64,000 nt of DNA from UBA1046 sp012511325 (GTDB lineage: Bacteria; Bacillota; Clostridia; Saccharofermentanales; DTU023): assembly GCA_050951925.1 (NCBI GenBank), contig JBMNJZ010000001.1, forward strand, positions 868,001-932,000. The letters are read 5' to 3'. Every line of letters begins with the position of its first letter. Within the stretch, counting starts at the first letter, position 1. The translations under genes and the position numbers were made by a program. Under the pieces are notes generated by a model. It was not told the DNA's origin. It made no database searches and worked only from the letters and a program-made list of their open reading frames with translations. This document shows positions 1-7,251 of the stretch, in pieces.

Positions 1-516
1 ATCATCAGGATAATCACTTAATTCTCTAATCCTTTTTAGAAAATCGGTCCTATGACCCTTTAGAGTTTCAGCATCAAGAATATAGCCAGGAGATTCAAAA
101 TAAGCAGTTAATGAATCATTAAAATCATCATTAAATTTTCCCTTTGTCTTAGTATATTCGTCAGTCTCAGGGTCTGAGGTTTCCCAAATTGTGTTCTTCC
201 AAATTTTCTGAATCATGTTAGCGTTATCTTCAGCTTTGCTAGCAATGATAAGCATTTCCTCCGCTAAAATTGTAGCTTTCAAGATATATGTTGCACGGGC
301 AGCCTCTGGGTCTTCCGTCGGTTCAGGAGTGGGCTCAGGTGTAGGAGTTGGAGTCGGTGTTGGAGTAGGAGTGGGAGTAGGAGCTTCAGTCTGCTTTTCA
401 GTAGAAGCCTCAGTGGCAGGAATGCTTTCCGTTTGTTTTGTTTCTTCTTTTTTACTGCATGCGAAAGATACTAGAACGAAAATCACCACTAATATTATTG
501 TCAGAGCTCTCTTCAT
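1..516 (-). CDS. Prophage lipoprotein with Thr-Pro stalk (3' end off window)
   Basis: This frame is open from an ATG at 516 to the window edge, giving 172 codons without a stop. The N-terminus (MKRALTIILVVIFVLVSFAC) is a lipoprotein signal peptide with a lipobox ending in Cys20. A low-complexity segment of alternating Thr-Pro, then Glu-Pro, follows at about residues 40-65, as a stalk across the cell wall. The remaining part is charged and helical and I do not recognise it. It lies 11 bp behind the ImmA-like gene in the leftward lysogeny operon, so it is probably expressed in the lysogen. Surface lipoproteins at this place in siphophage genomes are often superinfection-exclusion proteins, but that role is inferred here only from position and topology. 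Confidence 0.8.
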   Translation of the reverse strand, partial: MKRALTIILVVIFVLVSFACSKKEETKQTESIPATEASTEKQTEAPTPTPTPTPTPTPTPEPTPEPTEDPEAARATYILKATILAEEMLIIASKAEDNANMIQKIWKNTIWETSDPETDEYTKTKGKFNDDFNDSLTAYFESPGYILDAETLKGHRTDFLKRIRELSDYPDD

Positions 517-527
517 TTCTTTTTCCC

Positions 528-998
528 TCAAATTTCCGGCCATATCTGGCCTGTCTTCCAGTTATAAACGATAATTGGACTATAGCTAATTACATAGTCT
601 TTATATTCTTGATAGATATGCCGTCCTGACATATGGACTAGGTAGTGGTACAAAAGATCTGTATCTAAATCCATTATGTCAGCTAATTCATGTACTGTTC
701 TGGGCTGCCGTTTGATTCCTTTGATCAAATCATCAACTTGTATTAGTTGCTTGAACGCCCAGCAATCAGCTCTTAGCTCGTCTCTTCTTGGCCTCTTGGT
801 GATTCCACAATGCAGATGGCCGGCTTCATGATATGCAACAGCAGTTTGTTTTCTCTTGGTCAGTCTCGGATCTATTGCTAGATACGGGGCCTTACCCTCT
901 TCAATCATCGTGTATCCTTGCTTCCCTTGGATACTGTACCAATCAATCCTGATGCCTTTATTGGCAAGTTCATCTTCAATCACATCTAACTTATTCAT
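528..998 (-). CDS. ImmA/IrrE-family metallopeptidase
   Basis: This 156-residue protein carries the zincin motif HEAGH at about residues 57-61, followed by conserved Glu and Asp (DELRAD) that complete the ImmA/IrrE (formerly DUF955) active site. In ICEBs1 and related elements ImmA cleaves the neighbouring CI-like repressor to derepress the element, and the gene order here (repressor, then peptidase, same strand) is the same. The target is therefore likely to be the 1103-1597 repressor. About 100 bp without a gene separate the two. A weak GGCGG precedes the ATG. Family assignment is firm; the substrate is inferred from synteny. Confidence 0.9.
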   Translation of the reverse strand: MNKLDVIEDELANKGIRIDWYSIQGKQGYTMIEEGKAPYLAIDPRLTKRKQTAVAYHEAGHLHCGITKRPRRDELRADCWAFKQLIQVDDLIKGIKRQPRTVHELADIMDLDTDLLYHYLVHMSGRHIYQEYKDYVISYSPIIVYNWKTGQIWPEI

Positions 999-1102
999 AT
1001 TCTGATACCGCCTAAAACATAAGCAAACATTTGTTCTATAATGGTATCAAAATGACAAAAATTAGCAACCGCTACATCTAGTGGTCGGCGATTGATGGGG
1101 CA

Positions 1103-1597
1103 CTATTTTTGTTTCTTATCTTTCTCCTCCAGTATTTTTCTGCGCTTATCGACAATGGCCAATCTCTCATCTGCTGTATCTGAGTCGAGGTCGCCGCCAT
1201 ATGCTGCTTCTTTATAGATGCGCTCCGACTTGGCACGATCGTATTTGCCGGAGGCTTTAACTAACTCGGCTTGATTGGCAACAATCTTTTGCCCTTCTTC
1301 ATTAAGTTGACGCATAGCGGAAAGAGTGCGGTTAATATAAATAGTATTTCCTAGTGCTTTATTTTCATAATCTAGCCGTTCAGGAAGTACAGTAGTTTTG
1401 TCTGAACGCCCCATAATATAATCTAAATCAACATTGAACAGGTCGGCCATTGCTTGATATACATATGTACTGGGGACTCTTTCGCCGGCCTCATACATAG
1501 ATATTGAGCTTCGAGATAATTCCAATTTGGCTGCAAGATCATTTTGACTCATCCCATCTCTTTCACGCAGGATCCTGATTCTCTCGGCAGATGTCAT
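1103..1597 (-). CDS. CI-like XRE-family prophage repressor
   Basis: The 164-residue protein opens with an XRE helix-turn-helix (residues 1-60, core MSQNDLAAKLELSRSSISMY) followed by a helical, Lys/Glu-rich C-terminal part without a visible LexA-type autoprotease domain, which fits inactivation by the adjacent ImmA-like peptidase instead of self-cleavage. The frame extends upstream to 1684, but the ATG at 1597 is preceded by GGAGAAAAGCT, so that start is chosen. Its promoter (-35 TTGCAA 1650-1655, -10 TACAAT 1628-1633, 16-bp spacer) lies in the divergent control region. It should maintain lysogeny by repressing the rightward early promoter. Confidence 0.88.
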   Translation of the reverse strand: MTSAERIRILRERDGMSQNDLAAKLELSRSSISMYEAGERVPSTYVYQAMADLFNVDLDYIMGRSDKTTVLPERLDYENKALGNTIYINRTLSAMRQLNEEGQKIVANQAELVKASGKYDRAKSERIYKEAAYGGDLDSDTADERLAIVDKRRKILEEKDKKQK

Positions 1598-1627
1598 AGC
1601 TTTTCTCCAATCTATTCCTGTAATTGA

Positions 1628-1692
1628 ATTGTAACACAATAAGTGAACTTTGCAACTAGAATTTGTCACTTTAGGTGTTGACACTTAAAGTG
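1628..1692. promoter_or_regulatory. Divergent lysogeny switch: promoters and operators
   Basis: The leftward repressor promoter has -35 TTGCAA (1650-1655) and -10 TACAAT (1628-1633) with a 16-bp spacer. A rightward -35 TTGACA sits at 1678-1683, with a weak -10 (TAAGCT, 1701-1706) at 17 bp. Three operator-like sites built from the half-site AAGTG or CACTT lie between and over these elements: AAGTGAACTT (1641-1650), CACTTTAGGTG (1667-1677) and the near-perfect palindrome CACTTAAAGTG (1682-1692). This is the layout of a CI/Cro switch in which the same dimers control both directions. Confidence 0.7.
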
Positions 1693-1737
1693 AACAATGA
1701 TAAGCTGGATTTACCTCAAAGAAAGGAGGGTAATAGT

Positions 1738-1947
1738 GTGAATGTACAGAATAGGCTCATCGCACTAAGAGGCAACAGATCACAAAGAGAAGTCGCTGAA
1801 GCTGTTGGTATAGCGCCGTCTACACTGAGTATGTATGAGAATGGTGAGAGAGTTCCTTCGGATCAGATAAAGATCAAACTTGCTTCATTATATGGGAAAA
1901 GTGTAGGGTATATTTTTTTTGACGAAGATGACACTTTAAGTGACTAA
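1738..1947 (+). CDS. Cro-like XRE-family regulator
   Basis: A 69-residue single-domain XRE helix-turn-helix protein, the first gene of the rightward operon opposite the repressor. The recognition region (REVAEAVGIAPSTLSMYENG) is typical of the family. The open frame extends to 1675, but the GTG at 1738 sits 7 nt after AAAGGAGGG (1722-1730), which decides the start. Position and size fit a Cro-type antirepressor that turns down the lysogeny promoter once the lytic cycle begins. Its stop region contains another copy of the 11-bp operator (1932-1942). Confidence 0.85.
   Translation: MNVQNRLIALRGNRSQREVAEAVGIAPSTLSMYENGERVPSDQIKIKLASLYGKSVGYIFFDEDDTLSD
1932..1942 (+). promoter_or_regulatory. Distal copy of the repressor operator
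   Basis: CACTTTAAGTG is the exact reverse complement of the palindromic site at 1682-1692, placed 250 bp away over the end of the Cro-like gene. A repressor bound at both could form a DNA loop or act as a roadblock to early transcription. Confidence 0.55.
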
Positions 1948-1973
1948 CAAAACACTTAGGCCAAGGAGGGAAT

Positions 1974-2246
1974 ATGAAAATTGAATTTAGATTTATAGAC
2001 AGTAGGAATGTGCTTATCTTCGATGATGTTTCTGTCTTTGAATTCAACTTTCAAGGGGACACAGTAAAACTCAAGATAGAAGCGGAAGTGCCGATTACGG
2101 TATTTGAGTTGTCAGCCAACCTAGAAGGGCAGACAGGATTGAAGAAGTCAACCAGGAGTTTCTTTCCATTACAGCAGAGAAACGAGAAAGTAAGCCCTTT
2201 GATGCAGGAACTTGATTCTGAACGATCATCTCAACGAGATCAATAA
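1974..2246 (+). CDS. Small prophage protein of unknown function
   Basis: A 90-residue frame with an excellent ribosome site (AAGGAGGG, 6 nt before the ATG) directly behind the Cro-like gene. Residues 1-40 are beta-rich with alternating hydrophobic positions; residues 41-90 become polar and lie antisense to the 3' end of the convergent gene at 2095-2676 for about 150 bp. One reading is that the original C-terminus was replaced when that gene arrived. No family is recognised. Confidence 0.6.
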   Translation: MKIEFRFIDSRNVLIFDDVSVFEFNFQGDTVKLKIEAEVPITVFELSANLEGQTGLKKSTRSFFPLQQRNEKVSPLMQELDSERSSQRDQ

Positions 2247-2676
2247 GTTTTTGAAGTTCTTGTTTGTCGGCAGAGTCAGATTTATCAACAAGAGACCGGA
2301 GACTGTCCAGATTAGAAGTATAGGTGAATGAGAAATGAGACTGATTACCAATAATAGAGCCGTAAGCATTTTGAATATTAAAAGTTGCTTGCTGTGCCGA
2401 TTCGTTATATTCCGCCTCAGTTTTATAATACGCGTTAACAGAATAGGGTTTGCCAAGAAAATCATTCGATATTACATCTGTTATATAAAAACGCTCATTC
2501 TCTCGTTTAACAACCCAGTCTCCGGGGCGGATATCTACATCTGGCAGACAATTAATAATCCTTTTCCCTGTACTATTTTCGGTGTTAAAAACACCACGGA
2601 CAACATGACTGGGTTTGCCGTCCCGTTCAACGGTTATATCAATGCCTGATCGATTGATATAAGAGTAAATTGTCAT
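2095..2676 (-). CDS. Moron-like protein, C-terminal helical membrane-active segment
   Basis: A 193-residue protein read against the early operon. The frame opens at 2712, but the ATG at 2676 has AAAGGTGG upstream. The N-terminal half (residues 1-90) is beta-rich and resembles a small barrel. A helical stretch follows (about 115-165) with heptad-like spacing. The C-terminus reads RNSWLTSSILSALLGWLT, a short hydrophobic helix of the type seen at the end of several phage and defence-associated proteins. An own promoter at 2713-2742 and opposite orientation are typical of morons expressed in the lysogen. A role in superinfection immunity or phage defence is a guess. Confidence 0.7.
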   Translation of the reverse strand: MTIYSYINRSGIDITVERDGKPSHVVRGVFNTENSTGKRIINCLPDVDIRPGDWVVKRENERFYITDVISNDFLGKPYSVNAYYKTEAEYNESAQQATFNIQNAYGSIIGNQSHFSFTYTSNLDSLRSLVDKSDSADKQELQKLIDLVEMIVQNQVPASKGLLSRFSAVMERNSWLTSSILSALLGWLTTQIP

Positions 2677-2712
2677 AAATATACCACCTTTTGCTGAACA
2701 TTTATTAAACAA

Positions 2713-2742
2713 ATCATAACAAAACTGTTCTGGCCAAGTAAA
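2713..2742 (-). promoter_or_regulatory. Promoter of the moron-like gene
   Basis: On the minus strand TTTACT (2737-2742) and TATGAT (2713-2718) are 18 bp apart, and the -10 is extended (TGTTATGAT). It lies 37 bp upstream of the start codon at 2676. Confidence 0.5.
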
Positions 2743-2768
2743 CCTTGGGGTTTAGAAAGGAGAAAGAG

Positions 2769-3056
2769 ATGACGAAAGAGAATAATAAAAGCTTTTTAGC
2801 AGAGGATGTAGCTTACATCATTGTTGAGACAGAGGATGAGAGCCCAGTAACCATCGCTCAGATTGACAACTCTGAGACTCCATTTAAGACATGCGATGGC
2901 TACAGGGTAAGGATCGGCTTCATAGCTAATGCTCCTTGTCTTTTGGAGGACACGGATCATTCCCGAAAGAATCTAATGCCTGATGAAATCAAAATTGGAC
3001 ATCATCAGGTTAGTCGCAATGAGGAAGGGTGGACTCAAATCAGATATGAGGACTAG
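2769..3056 (+). CDS. Small prophage protein of unknown function
   Basis: A 95-residue protein starting at the ATG 2769 behind AGAAAGGAGA; the frame itself opens slightly further upstream. It is acidic with a mixed alpha/beta pattern (about residues 15-85) and no Cys or membrane segment. No family is recognised. It is the first gene after the moron-like insertion and probably belongs to the rightward early transcripts. Confidence 0.65.
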   Translation: MTKENNKSFLAEDVAYIIVETEDESPVTIAQIDNSETPFKTCDGYRVRIGFIANAPCLLEDTDHSRKNLMPDEIKIGHHQVSRNEEGWTQIRYED

Positions 3057-3058
3057 AG

Positions 3059-3307
3059 TTATTCGTCAAGTTCAAAGTAGCATTCGCCGTCTATATCAAA
3101 TGCGTTAATCGGTTTATTTGAATAGACATTGTGAATAGCCCCTTTGAACTCAGTGACTATACGGATAATAATCCCAGTTTTGTAAATGTAAAGGGAGTCG
3201 TTATCACCAAGTTTAATAGCGTGTAAGAGATTATCCATATTGCACTTAGCGACAATCTTTTTGTCCTCTGGTTTTAGCACTTCCTTATGTTTCAACTCAT
3301 AAATCAT
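3059..3307 (-). CDS. Small prophage protein of unknown function, leftward
   Basis: An 82-residue acidic protein on the opposite strand from its neighbours, starting behind AAAGGATGG. It ends 2 bp from the stop of the gene at 2769-3056, a tight convergent pair. The pattern is beta-rich (YIYKTGIIIRIV, ECYFELDE). No family is recognised; orientation suggests another lysogeny-expressed accessory gene. Confidence 0.6.
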   Translation of the reverse strand: MIYELKHKEVLKPEDKKIVAKCNMDNLLHAIKLGDNDSLYIYKTGIIIRIVTEFKGAIHNVYSNKPINAFDIDGECYFELDE

Positions 3308-3367
3308 AAAACACCATCCTTTCTACTGAAAGGATAGCACAGAAAAGATAAGCGAAAGGAGGCACTA

Positions 3368-3556
3368 ATGAGCAGATTAAGCGACAACTACCCACCAGGT
3401 GTCACATGGCGTGACTTCTGGGGAGATGAAGAAGAAAGAGAGGAAACAGAGCCGGACGATTTTGAAGAGTATTACTGCAACCTGAGAACACAAAACAAAA
3501 AAAGAGGAACGGCTGAGATGAAAGACAAAGACTCGTTCCTCAAAAGCGAAACTTAG
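3368..3556 (+). CDS. Small acidic prophage protein
   Basis: A 62-residue, Glu/Asp-rich protein with the ribosome site GAAAGGAGG just before its ATG. No domain is recognised. It starts a run of closely packed rightward genes (3368-12348) that form the early operon. Confidence 0.6.
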   Translation: MSRLSDNYPPGVTWRDFWGDEEEREETEPDDFEEYYCNLRTQNKKRGTAEMKDKDSFLKSET

Positions 3557-3570
3557 AAAGGAAAGTTTCT

Positions 3571-3825
3571 ATGAAAAGTATATCACGAAAACAAACATTT
3601 AGATACTTGCGGTCTGTTATGAAATTTTGCGACTGCAATCAAACTGACCTTCGGAAATTGCTCAATGTTTCCGAGTCCACGATAACCAACCGCTTTAGCG
3701 GGCATAAAGATTGGACGAGGCAGGAAATGCACAAGATTCTTGACTATCTCAATATTCCCAAAACAGATATGAGCCTGGCTTTCCCGGAAGACATTCACGA
3801 GGAACCGGAAAGGTTATATAGGTGA
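3571..3825 (+). CDS. XRE-like DNA-binding protein
   Basis: An 84-residue protein with a helix-turn-helix pattern (NQTDLRKLLNVSESTITNRF at about residues 20-39) and a C-terminal helical tail, similar to small phage regulators of the Cro/DUF739 kind. GAAAGGAAAG lies before the ATG. It may be a second early regulator acting with the Cro-like protein. The stop overlaps the next GTG start. Confidence 0.7.
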   Translation: MKSISRKQTFRYLRSVMKFCDCNQTDLRKLLNVSESTITNRFSGHKDWTRQEMHKILDYLNIPKTDMSLAFPEDIHEEPERLYR

Positions 3826-4199
3826 GCAACATGGATAAGAAACAAGATGCAGAGATTGAAATCAACTATCCAAAGCTGGAAACCGATATGCCGGGTACTG
3901 GCGTGTATATGACTCCAGAAGGCGGCATTTATTGCGGCCAGAGTGCGCCTATCTTCAGAGGGCTAGATGCAAGGTTTCACAAGTACAAACAGCAGCTAGA
4001 GCGCAGGCAGGCGAGGCGCTGGAACATTATCAGCGCTGCATACGGCTTGCTTACATTCATTGCGCTTGCGCCGTGGGCTATCTTTCTAAGCTGGCGAGAG
4101 CGGGGACTGTTGGCAATCGGCGGTGAGTGGCTGCTGGTGGCTGGAATAAGCGGCCTTGTCGGATGGCTTGTTCACAAATTAGGAAACATGGAGGCATGA
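3822..4199 (+). CDS. Prophage inner-membrane protein, two TM segments
   Basis: A 125-residue protein with a soluble N-terminus (about 1-68) and two hydrophobic segments (about 69-87 and 100-118), then a short Lys-bearing tail. The start is GTG 3822, overlapping the preceding stop, or ATG 3831. No family is recognised. A small bitopic protein in an early phage operon could act in superinfection exclusion or host takeover, but nothing in the sequence decides this. Confidence 0.65.
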   Translation: MSNMDKKQDAEIEINYPKLETDMPGTGVYMTPEGGIYCGQSAPIFRGLDARFHKYKQQLERRQARRWNIISAAYGLLTFIALAPWAIFLSWRERGLLAIGGEWLLVAGISGLVGWLVHKLGNMEA

Positions 4200-4200
4200 G

Positions 4201-4527
4201 ATGGATAAACCAATTATAGATAAGCCGACTGAAGATTTTAGCTATGAAGCGCACGAAGGCATATATGGCAAGCCAGACGGTCTGAGGGGCTGTCCGATAT
4301 GTGGCAGCACCAGGCAGCTGACTATACCTGCTAAAGAGTTTTTTCTGGAATATAACAACTGCGCAGCGGGCAAAGGGGCAGGCGTTTTAGTCGAATGCCA
4401 ATATTGCCGCTTGATCTTATTTTTTCGTGTCACACGTCCTGAAAATCTTACAGATGAGGAATGGTACGAGTATGCCAGAAAAGCTGCTACACGCAGATGG
4501 AACACAAGATCTTTAATGAACTGCTAA
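4201..4527 (+). CDS. Lar-like zinc-ribbon protein
   Basis: A 108-residue protein with two paired cysteine knuckles (CPICG at about 31-35 and CQYC at about 66-69) and a C-terminal ATRRWNTR motif, the signature of the Lar restriction-alleviation-like family common in phages. Lar of Rac modulates type I restriction, but most phage members have no tested function. It starts 1 bp after the membrane gene. Confidence 0.7.
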   Translation: MDKPIIDKPTEDFSYEAHEGIYGKPDGLRGCPICGSTRQLTIPAKEFFLEYNNCAAGKGAGVLVECQYCRLILFFRVTRPENLTDEEWYEYARKAATRRWNTRSLMNC

Positions 4528-4539
4528 AGGAGGCAGCAG

Positions 4540-5418
4540 ATGATAATAACGAATAAGAAAAACCTGCCTGAGCCGATGGTGAACTTCGTTAAGCGTGACG
4601 GCTATCAGCCGGCTATGGATCGAATTAGCGTAACTGACTTAAGTAAAGGAATCCGTGAGATCTGGCTGTATAAGCGCCACTATAACGAGATTGAGCAAGA
4701 TGTTGCTGATATGGTCTGGCTTATGTTTGGTACGGCGCTTCACAATGTGATCGAGCGTGCGGAAGAGGCAGGCCACCAGATCATAGAAGGCGCGCTTGAA
4801 GAGAAGATAGGAGGCTTAACCCTCAGTGGTCGCTTTGATTTGTACGATGCAAAAAGGCGCATTGTGACTGATTATAAGACCTGTTCAATATGGAAGTTCA
4901 AATTCAACGACTTCAGCGACTGGGAACAGCAGACTATGATTTATTGCTGGCTGCTAAGCAAGGCCGGCTTTGAGGTAAACGGCGCTGAGATCGTTGCCCT
5001 CATCAAGGATCACTCTAAGACGAAAGCCAGAGTTGAGGCTGATTATCCAGAGTTGCCCGTTGAGGTAATTCACTTTCCTTATAACTACGCAAAACATCAA
5101 GGGATTGAAGATTACATCATTAGCAGAATGGCAGAGATCGAGGCGGCAAAAGACCTGCCGGATGAAGAGTTGCCGCTCTGCACGGAAGATGAGCGCTGGC
5201 ATAGCGGGGATAAGTATGCCGTCATGAAGGGCACTAATAAGACTGCCTTGCGAGTTTTAGACAGTGAGGAAGAGGCCAAAGACTGGATGGAAAGCAACAA
5301 ACACAGAGGCGGTACTCATATCGAGTTTAGGCCGGGAATGAGCAGGAAGTGCCAGGATTACTGCGCTGCGTGCGAATTTTGCGACTATTACAAAAGCGAG
5401 GTGCTAAATCATGAGTGA
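4540..5418 (+). CDS. PD-(D/E)XK nuclease, RecB/Cas4-like
   Basis: A 292-residue nuclease of the RecB/Cas4-type PD-(D/E)XK superfamily. Motif GRFDLYD (about residues 97-103) gives the acidic metal ligand and IVTDYKT (about 108-114) gives the D-x-K pair. A C-terminal cysteine cluster (CQDYCAACEFC, about 273-283) resembles the iron-sulfur-binding cysteines of Cas4/AddB nucleases. It overlaps the ERF gene by 8 bp, so it probably works as the 5'-3' exonuclease partner of that annealing protein, as in lambda Exo/Bet. Ribosome site AAAGGAGGCAG. Confidence 0.88.
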   Translation: MIITNKKNLPEPMVNFVKRDGYQPAMDRISVTDLSKGIREIWLYKRHYNEIEQDVADMVWLMFGTALHNVIERAEEAGHQIIEGALEEKIGGLTLSGRFDLYDAKRRIVTDYKTCSIWKFKFNDFSDWEQQTMIYCWLLSKAGFEVNGAEIVALIKDHSKTKARVEADYPELPVEVIHFPYNYAKHQGIEDYIISRMAEIEAAKDLPDEELPLCTEDERWHSGDKYAVMKGTNKTALRVLDSEEEAKDWMESNKHRGGTHIEFRPGMSRKCQDYCAACEFCDYYKSEVLNHE

Positions 5419-6088
5419 GCTATCTAAACGCATTATCCAGGTGCAGACAGAACTTAAGGCGCCTAAAGATCAGTATAACGATTTCGGTAAGTTTTATTAT
5501 CGCTCAGCTGAGAGCATTCTAGAAACCTTGAAGCCGCTACTGGCTAAGCATGAGTTGTTGCAGGTTATCAGCGATGAAATTGTTTTAAGTGGGGATTGGC
5601 ATTACATCAAGGCCACCGTGACTGTTTCTCATGGTGAAGAATCGCTATCTGTATCTGCCCTCGCAAGAGAGCAGGAGAGCAAAAAAGGCATGGATGAGAG
5701 CCAGATCACAGGCACTGCATCATCCTATGCCAGAAAGTATGCACTTAACGGCCTCTGGGCGATTGACGATACCAAAGACAGCGACACTAACGAATATCGC
5801 AAGCAGACAGAAAGCAAACCTGCAACCGGCACGAGAAAGTCAAAGCCCGCTGCGGATCCCAAACCTAAGAGTGAGCCTGAAGACTTCCTTAGCTACGATG
5901 AAGTGCTGGAGATTCAAAACCAGATACTGACGGCTATGGGGCATACGGAAGGGGCAACGGCATGGAGAGCCATGCTCAAGATGTTCCGCGTCACATCGGA
6001 CACTCTGAAACGTGAGGACAAGAGCAAATACCTGAAATTCTTTGCTGATTGGGGCGGTGAGAGCAATGTCAACGGCAACGATAAATGA
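5411..6088 (+). CDS. erf: ERF-family single-strand annealing protein
   Basis: A 225-residue recombinase of the ERF superfamily. The diagnostic region is present: an N-terminal helix with YNDFGKFYYRSAESILETLK (about 22-41), the ALAREQESKKGMDESQITGT block (about 82-101) and SSYARKYALNGLWAIDD. A linker rich in Lys, Pro and Ala (about 140-162) separates a small C-terminal domain. ERF proteins anneal complementary single strands during phage recombination, and the upstream nuclease and downstream ssb complete a recombination cassette. Confidence 0.92.
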   Translation: MSELSKRIIQVQTELKAPKDQYNDFGKFYYRSAESILETLKPLLAKHELLQVISDEIVLSGDWHYIKATVTVSHGEESLSVSALAREQESKKGMDESQITGTASSYARKYALNGLWAIDDTKDSDTNEYRKQTESKPATGTRKSKPAADPKPKSEPEDFLSYDEVLEIQNQILTAMGHTEGATAWRAMLKMFRVTSDTLKREDKSKYLKFFADWGGESNVNGNDK

Positions 6089-6410
6089 GTTATCCGCCCT
6101 TTTAAGCGAGCTATCTAAAGTCACTGCGGATATTGATAACAGAGGCGTGGAGCTGGCTAGTGCTGAATACCGCTATCGTGTCGAGTTCTCAAAGGCGTTG
6201 TTGCAAGGAAGGGCGGAAGGATACCCGGCAACTCTTCTCTTAGATGTTTGCCGGGGTCTGGATACCGTTGCAAATGCAAGATTCCAAAGAGACGTGGCAC
6301 AGGCCGGTTATGACGCCACCAGAGAGCGAATAAACGCGATAAAGCTAAATATCAGGATCCTTGACGGCCAGCTTAACCGAGATCTGGAACTGGCCGGAAA
6401 AACCACTTAA
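6066..6410 (+). CDS. Small coiled-coil phage protein
   Basis: A 114-residue helical protein starting at ATG 6066 (GGGGCGGTGAGAGCA before it) inside the 3' end of erf; the frame itself opens at 6042. Ala, Leu and Glu repeats over almost the whole length suggest a coiled coil. No family is recognised. Its place between erf and ssb suggests an accessory recombination role. Confidence 0.65.
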   Translation: MSTATINELSALLSELSKVTADIDNRGVELASAEYRYRVEFSKALLQGRAEGYPATLLLDVCRGLDTVANARFQRDVAQAGYDATRERINAIKLNIRILDGQLNRDLELAGKTT

Positions 6411-6427
6411 TTAACGGAGAAACAATT

Positions 6428-6832
6428 ATGAATAAAGCAATTTTAATGGGGAGGCTAACAAAAGAGCCGGAGCTAAGAGTTACGTCCAATGAAGTGTCTG
6501 TTTGCACCTTTACTTTGGCAGTAGATAGAAAGTTTAAGGATAAGAGCGGCAATCGACTGACAGACTTTATCCCATGCGTCACATGGAGGCAACAGGCTGA
6601 TTTTGTCAGCAGATACTTTAGCAAAGGTCAGAGAGTGGCAGTGATCGGCAGCATCCAGCCTAGAAGCTACGAAGACCAGAGCGGTCAAAAGCGGTACATA
6701 ACTGAGGTCATTGTCGAAGAGATTTACTTTGCAGACGGCAAGCGGGATGTAAATGACGACTACCAGAGGCAGGAAGAGGGGCTATATGACGAAATGTCAG
6801 ATGATCCCACCTCTTTGCCTTTCGATATGTAA
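6428..6832 (+). CDS. ssb: Single-stranded DNA-binding protein
   Basis: A 134-residue SSB with a full OB fold (MNKAILMGRLTKEPELR at the N-terminus, the FIPCVTWRQQADFVSRYF block and the GSIQPRSYEDQSGQKRY strand). The acidic tail ends LPFDM, a variant of the canonical DDDIPF tip that recruits host replication proteins; the last residue is Met instead of Phe. It protects single strands during recombination and replication with ERF and the nuclease. Confidence 0.95.
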   Translation: MNKAILMGRLTKEPELRVTSNEVSVCTFTLAVDRKFKDKSGNRLTDFIPCVTWRQQADFVSRYFSKGQRVAVIGSIQPRSYEDQSGQKRYITEVIVEEIYFADGKRDVNDDYQRQEEGLYDEMSDDPTSLPFDM

Positions 6833-6843
6833 ACGGAGGCTGT

Positions 6844-7251
6844 ATGGCTATGAATATTTATTCAGAAGATATTTATACAACGCTTCCTGACTATGGGAAG
6901 CTGACCGGCAAGGATCTTGTCTTTGCTCATATTCCAAACTACGGGGAAAGAGCAATCAGCATGAAGTCTTTGTCTGAACTGACGGGCTTTTCACCCCGTG
7001 AGATTAGAGGCCATATCCGTACCCTTAGAAAAGAGGGGCATTACATCTTTGCCAGGCCAGGCGGTGGGTTCTTTGTTGCTGTAAGAAACAGCGAACAAGA
7101 CAGGGACTTTGCCGTTAGATGCAGACGCACGGCGCTCAGACATGCCATTAGCGAGCTGGAAACGGTCAGGATATATGACTGCTTTTTAGACGTTCACGAC
7201 AAGCAAATTGAGCTTGCGTTAGATAACTTGGTGCAGAGCAATGAGGCTTAG
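6844..7251 (+). CDS. Winged-helix DNA-binding protein
   Basis: A 135-residue protein whose first 75 residues read as a winged helix (SMKSLSELTGFSPREIRGHI, then a wing ending GGGFFVAV). The remainder is helical. CGGAGG precedes the ATG. Phages of this type often carry such a protein beside ssb and rusA. It is likely a replication or transcription accessory; no exact family is named. Confidence 0.65.
   Translation: MAMNIYSEDIYTTLPDYGKLTGKDLVFAHIPNYGERAISMKSLSELTGFSPREIRGHIRTLRKEGHYIFARPGGGFFVAVRNSEQDRDFAVRCRRTALRHAISELETVRIYDCFLDVHDKQIELALDNLVQSNEA

Noticed and set aside
215..574. Rightward frame with Gly-Val repeats
   Set aside because: It is the antisense reading of the Thr-Pro codons of the leftward lipoprotein and has no ribosome site.
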